A stretch of 8,607 nt of DNA, from positions 1 through 8,607 of the forward strand of contig JAVKLS010000011.1 in assembly GCA_031538565.1 (NCBI GenBank), given 5' to 3'. Both the position numbers and the translations under genes were made by a program. Positions 5,931-8,607 of this stretch are shown one piece after another; the stretch's first letter is position 1; each line of letters opens with the position of its first letter. This DNA is from JASGCK01 sp031538565. GTDB lineage: Bacteria; Pseudomonadota; Gammaproteobacteria; Burkholderiales; Burkholderiaceae_C. The notes beneath the pieces are model-generated. The model was not told the DNA's origin, did not search any database, and saw only the letters and a list, made by a program, of their open reading frames with translations.

Positions 5931-6814
5931 ATCAATCTCGCTGCGATGTATTTACCAAGGTTGTCGGCCTGCCCAAGCGTAGTGACCACGACTTTTGCAT
6001 CTGCGCGGCGCAGCTCTCCCGCCTCCTCCACACCGAACGCGGCGTGCAAATGCATGGCGTCTCCCGCAAGCACAGCGTGCGCCGCAAGTGGCATGGAGCA
6101 GCTTCCGCCCATGGCACGGCTCACGGCGCGCTCGGCAGTGACGGCAAGCAAAGTTGGCTGATGAATCAACGGACGCAGTAAATCCAGCAAGTCCGTGCGG
6201 TCGGCGCGTATCTCTAGCCCCAGCGCACCTTGCGCGGCGGCCGGGAGCATCTCGGTGGTTGCAAACACAGCGCGGATGCGCGGCGCAAGTCCCAGTCGCT
6301 TAAGCCCAGCAGCAGCCAACACAATGGCGGCATAGTTTCCCGCGTCGAGCTTGCCAAGGCGCGTATCCAAATTGCCGCGCAGCGGTTCAATTTGCAGATC
6401 GGGGCGCAGCGCTTTTAGCAGTACGGTGCGGCGCAGACTCGACGTGCCTACCACCGCACCTTTGGGTAAATCGGCAAGCGACGCAAAATCGTTCGACACA
6501 AAAGCATCACGCGGGTCTTCGCGCTCCAGCACTGCCGCCAGCGCAAAGCCTTCGGGCAAGTCCATAGGCACATCTTTGAGCGAATGCACGGCCAAATCGG
6601 CGCGTCCGTCCAAAAGCGCGGACTCAAGCTCTTTCACAAACAAACCCTTACCGCCAATTTTGGAGAGGGTTTTGTCCAAAATTTGATCCCCCAACGTCGT
6701 CATGCCAAGAATCGACACCTTGCAGTCCATAGCCTGCAACAGCGCTTGAATGTGATTGGCTTGCCACAGTGCAAGGCGTGACTCGCGCGTGGCGATGGTG
6801 ATGTGAGCAGTCAT
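5927..6814 (-). CDS. hemC: Porphobilinogen deaminase (hydroxymethylbilane synthase)
   Basis: HemC joins four porphobilinogens into hydroxymethylbilane in the cytoplasm; HemD uses the product directly. The ATG at 6814 gives 295 residues starting MTAHITIATRESRLALWQAN, the standard N-terminus. A longer frame to 6838 would need a TTG start and adds eight atypical residues. Family marks are KIGGKGLFVKELE (52-64), LAVHSLKDVPMDLP with catalytic Asp81, GTSSLRR, RGNLDTRLGKLD, LAAAGLKRLG and MGGSCSMPL, where Cys239 should carry the dipyrromethane cofactor. Every active-site landmark is intact. It overlaps hemD by four bases and diverges from argH across a 48-base gap, an arrangement common in Burkholderiales. 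Confidence 0.96.
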   Translation of the reverse strand: MTAHITIATRESRLALWQANHIQALLQAMDCKVSILGMTTLGDQILDKTLSKIGGKGLFVKELESALLDGRADLAVHSLKDVPMDLPEGFALAAVLEREDPRDAFVSNDFASLADLPKGAVVGTSSLRRTVLLKALRPDLQIEPLRGNLDTRLGKLDAGNYAAIVLAAAGLKRLGLAPRIRAVFATTEMLPAAAQGALGLEIRADRTDLLDLLRPLIHQPTLLAVTAERAVSRAMGGSCSMPLAAHAVLAGDAMHLHAAFGVEEAGELRRADAKVVVTTLGQADNLGKYIAARLM

Positions 6815-6862
6815 GGGTTCAAAGTGATAATTAGGCAATCTACGGTTTGCTTTGATTATCTT
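6815..6862. promoter_or_regulatory. Divergent hemC/argH promoter region
   Basis: This AT-rich 48-base gap separates the two divergent genes and should contain start signals for both. Possible -10 elements are GATTAT at 6854-6859 for argH, with TTAGGC 17 bases upstream, and the TAATTA/ATTATC stretch around 6826-6834 for hemC. None matches consensus well. If the argH guess is right, the mRNA would start close to or inside the first codons, favouring the ATG at 6875. Confidence 0.3.
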
Positions 6863-8317
6863 ATGCCCTCATCTATGCCCCCCACATCCAATCAACTCGA
6901 CACAAAAGCGCAGGCTTGGTCGGCCCTTTTTTCTGAGCCCATGAGCGACTTAGTCAAGCGCTACACCGCCAGCGTATTTTTTGACAAACGCCTGTGGCAG
7001 GCGGACATTTCTGGCTCTTTGGCGCACGCCGAAATGCTCGCAGCGCAAAAAATAATCAGCACAGACGATTTAGCATCCATCCAGCGCGGCATGGCGCAAA
7101 TTAGCAGCGAAATTGAATCTGGCACGTTTGACTGGAAGCTCGATTTAGAAGACGTGCATCTCAACATCGAGGCGCGACTGACCAGCTTGGTAGGCGACGC
7201 GGGCAAGCGGCTGCACACAGGGCGCTCGCGCAACGACCAAGTAGCCACCGATGTGCGACTGTGGCTACGCGGTGAAATTGACCTTATCTGCGATTTACTC
7301 GCTGCGCTGCAAGCCGCTTTAATTGCCATCGCCGAAAAAAATATCGACATCATCCTGCCAGGCTTTACCCACTTGCAAGTCGCGCAGCCCGTCAGCTTTG
7401 GGCACCATATGCTGGCGTATGTAGAAATGTTTGCAAGGGACTTTGAGCGCATGACCGATGTGCGCAGCCGCGTCAACCGCTTGCCGCTGGGCAGCGCGGC
7501 TTTGGCTGGCACTAGCTACCCGCTAGACCGCGAGCGCGTGGCTCGCACGCTGGGCATGGTGGACGCACACGGCCAGCCGCAAGTCTGCCAAAACAGCTTG
7601 GACGCCGTCAGCGACCGCGATTTTGCGATTGAGTTTGCCGCCGCCGCGTCACTGGTGATGATTCACACCAGTCGCCTCTCCGAGGAGCTAATTATTTGGA
7701 TGAGTCAAAACTTTGGCTTCATCCAAATAGGCGACGCCTTCACCACGGGCAGCTCCATCATGCCGCAGAAAAAAAATCCCGATGTGCCCGAGCTGGCACG
7801 CGGCAAAACGGGGCGCGTCGTCGGACACTTGATGGCGCTTTTAACCTTGATGAAAGGGCAACCCCTCGCCTACAACAAAGACAACCAAGAAGACAAAGAG
7901 CCCCTATTCGACACCGTGGACACCCTCAAAGAAACGCTACGCATCTTTGCCGAAATGATGACCTCCATCACTGTCAAGCCCGAGGCCATGGAGAGCGCTG
8001 CACGCAAAGGCTACGCCACAGCAACCGACCTTGCCGACTACCTCACTAAAAAGGGATTACCCTTTCGTGACGCACACGAAACCGTTGCTAAAGCCGTCAA
8101 GCACGCCATGCAAGCAGGCGTTGATTTAAGCGCTTTGAGCCTTGAAACCTTGAAGACATTCAACACCAATATCGAAGCTGATGTGTTTGATTGCTTGAGC
8201 CTGCGCAGCTCGTTGGAGGCAAGGAATACTTTGGGCGGCACCGCGCCAAATCAAGTGCGGATGCAAATTGCGCGGCACCTTAAAAGGCTAAACTTAACAG
8301 CCCATCCAAAGGAATAA
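6863..8317 (+). CDS. argH: Argininosuccinate lyase
   Basis: ArgH splits argininosuccinate into arginine and fumarate, the last step of arginine biosynthesis, as a cytoplasmic homotetramer of the fumarase/aspartase superfamily. From ATG 6863 it has 484 residues; ATG 6875 (480 residues) is equally plausible, and neither has a clear ribosome binding site. The in-frame start at 6803 would overlap hemC and is rejected. Landmarks are FDKRLWQADISGS, EDVHLNIEARL, HTGRSRNDQVATD, PGFTHLQVAQPVSFGHH with the catalytic His region, and the superfamily signature GSSIMPQKKNPD from residue 296, which carries the catalytic-loop serine. YNKDNQEDKE, DTVDTL and the C-terminal SLEARNTLGGTAPNQV complete it. The gene is full length and intact. 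An AT-rich ATPase gene starts two bases after its stop. Confidence 0.96.
   Translation: MPSSMPPTSNQLDTKAQAWSALFSEPMSDLVKRYTASVFFDKRLWQADISGSLAHAEMLAAQKIISTDDLASIQRGMAQISSEIESGTFDWKLDLEDVHLNIEARLTSLVGDAGKRLHTGRSRNDQVATDVRLWLRGEIDLICDLLAALQAALIAIAEKNIDIILPGFTHLQVAQPVSFGHHMLAYVEMFARDFERMTDVRSRVNRLPLGSAALAGTSYPLDRERVARTLGMVDAHGQPQVCQNSLDAVSDRDFAIEFAAAASLVMIHTSRLSEELIIWMSQNFGFIQIGDAFTTGSSIMPQKKNPDVPELARGKTGRVVGHLMALLTLMKGQPLAYNKDNQEDKEPLFDTVDTLKETLRIFAEMMTSITVKPEAMESAARKGYATATDLADYLTKKGLPFRDAHETVAKAVKHAMQAGVDLSALSLETLKTFNTNIEADVFDCLSLRSSLEARNTLGGTAPNQVRMQIARHLKRLNLTAHPKE
8308..8313 (+). promoter_or_regulatory. Ribosome binding site of the truncated ATPase gene
   Basis: AAAGGA, six bases before the ATG at 8320 and inside the last codons of argH, is a good Shine-Dalgarno match. 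It is the best sign that the short downstream frame is the true 5' end of a gene rather than chance. Confidence 0.65.
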
Positions 8318-8319
8318 TA

Positions 8320-8472
8320 ATGAGCCTACTCAAAAAAAACTTGAGTCAAATTTGGGATCAATTACGTGCCAAAAAATCTCAGATGAGTGATTTTTTAGAA
8401 TCTGTACAAATTAAAAATTTACGCGGAATTCAAGATTTACGAGTTCCATTTAGCTATCCAGTTAGCGTTTGA
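8320..8472 (+). pseudogene. AAA/ABC-type ATPase (SMC/OLD-like), cut after 50 codons by an IS3 element
   Basis: The frame reads MSLLKKNLSQIWDQLRAKKS, then QMSDFLESVQIKNLRGIQDL and RVPFSYPVSV before a TGA. The segment SVQIKNLRGIQDLRVPFSYP is the first beta strands of an ABC-type ATPase head of the AAA_15/AAA_21, OLD and RecF/SMC kind. These normally continue V-IxGxNGxGKST. Here the coding sequence ends at base 8469, just where that Walker A loop should begin, and the TGA stop is the first three bases of the IS3 terminal repeat. The cause of truncation is therefore visible. The gene starts two bases after argH and is much richer in A/T than its neighbours (many AAA, TTA and ATT codons), suggesting horizontal acquisition. 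Many such ATPases belong to phage-defence systems, but the stub is too short to say which. The rest may persist beyond the IS. Confidence 0.7.
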
Positions 8473-8500
8473 ACCTAGCCACAAAAATAGACAGTGGATT
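8470..8500 (+). repeat. Terminal inverted repeat of the right IS3-type element
   Basis: The first bases, TGAACCTAGCC followed by an ATAGACAGTGG stretch, form the expected terminal repeat. The inner limit is approximate because the partner lies outside the window. Confidence 0.55.
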
Positions 8501-8538
8501 CCTTTGAAGGTTTTAATCAACCCCAAAGGAGGACAGAA

Positions 8539-8607
8539 ATGTCAAAACGGCATAGTGATCAATTTAAGCAAGAGGCGGTGGCGTATGCGCTGTCAAACAA
8601 AGACAAG
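8539..8607 (+). CDS. IS3-family transposase OrfA, N-terminal part
   Basis: Twenty-three codons are visible, starting MSKRHSDQFKQEAVAYALSN and ending with KDK at the window edge. The RxSDxFKQEAV pattern is the beginning of the helix-turn-helix domain (HTH_Tnp_1) of IS3-family OrfA proteins. AAAGGAGG lies about six bases before the ATG, a very strong ribosome binding site that fixes the start. The remainder and the OrfB integrase are beyond the window. Confidence 0.85.
   Translation, partial: MSKRHSDQFKQEAVAYALSNKDK

Larger units (their letters stand above)
8470..8607 (+). mobile_element. Left end of a second, different IS3-family element (partial)
   Basis: The element starts TGAACCTAGCCACAAAAATA, followed by a GACAGT box, the TGAAC...GACAGT layout of IS3-family ends. 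A leader of about 69 bases leads to an OrfA start at 8539. It is oriented rightwards and leaves the window. Sequence and OrfA differ from the element at 1-140. Its right end and target duplication are not visible, but the left junction is defined to the base by the interrupted ATPase frame. Confidence 0.8.

Noticed and set aside
6803..6862. N-terminal extension of ArgH to 6803 and of HemC to 6838
   Set aside because: Both would overlap each other's 5' ends and add residues unlike the families; the HemC one needs TTG.
8320..8472. Intact 50-residue small protein after argH
   Set aside because: It has a good ribosome binding site, but its sequence is the start of a large ATPase and the stop codon comes from the IS end, so truncation is the better reading.
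1..8607. Composite transposon carrying the whole segment
   Set aside because: The flanking IS3 ends differ in sequence and the content is mainly core metabolism, so shared mobilisation is unlikely.

Overview
The window looks like a rearranged piece of a betaproteobacterial chromosome, most likely Burkholderiales. This rests on the close resemblance of PcaF, HemC, HemD, ArgH and the CitMHS-type antiporter to Burkholderiales proteins, on moderately high GC, and on the divergent hemC/argH pair. It is inference from recognition, not from a database search.

Layout. Positions 1-140 are the left end of an IS3-family element that reads out of the window. Positions 141-265 hold nothing recognisable. 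Positions 266-367 (- strand) carry the first 22 or so codons of a 2-hydroxyacid (D-glycerate) dehydrogenase, cut off. It was once translationally coupled (TAATG) to the upstream ion-transporter gene (367-1791, - strand). Behind the transporter lies a scar of mobile and defence-type debris. It consists of a frameshifted 3' remnant of an IS30-family transposase with its terminal repeat (1841-2128), a 5'-clipped BrnA-like antitoxin (2129-2443), and a fragment of a DNA methyltransferase/HNH protein (2444-2842).

From 2839 to 8317 the DNA is a compact run of intact housekeeping and metabolic genes: gluconokinase (-), 3-oxoadipyl-CoA thiolase pcaF (+), ruvC (+, 3 bases after pcaF), hemD and hemC (-, overlapping by 4 bases) and argH (+, divergent from hemC). 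Immediately after argH an AT-rich gene for an AAA/ABC-type ATPase starts with a good ribosome binding site. It is cut after 50 codons, just before its expected P-loop, by a second and different IS3-family element (8470 to the end).

How the genes work together. hemC and hemD catalyse consecutive steps of tetrapyrrole synthesis and form a coupled pair. pcaF and ruvC share a transcript by position only. The others are functionally unrelated. All the breakpoints (two IS3 ends, one IS30 end, four truncated genes) sit in the outer parts, consistent with a genome undergoing IS-driven rearrangement. I see no intact undescribed system. The most interesting leads are the remains of one: the truncated ATPase after argH, and the antitoxin/methyltransferase debris near 2.1-2.8 kb. 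I found no tRNA, rRNA, CRISPR array or convincing hairpin terminator by eye.
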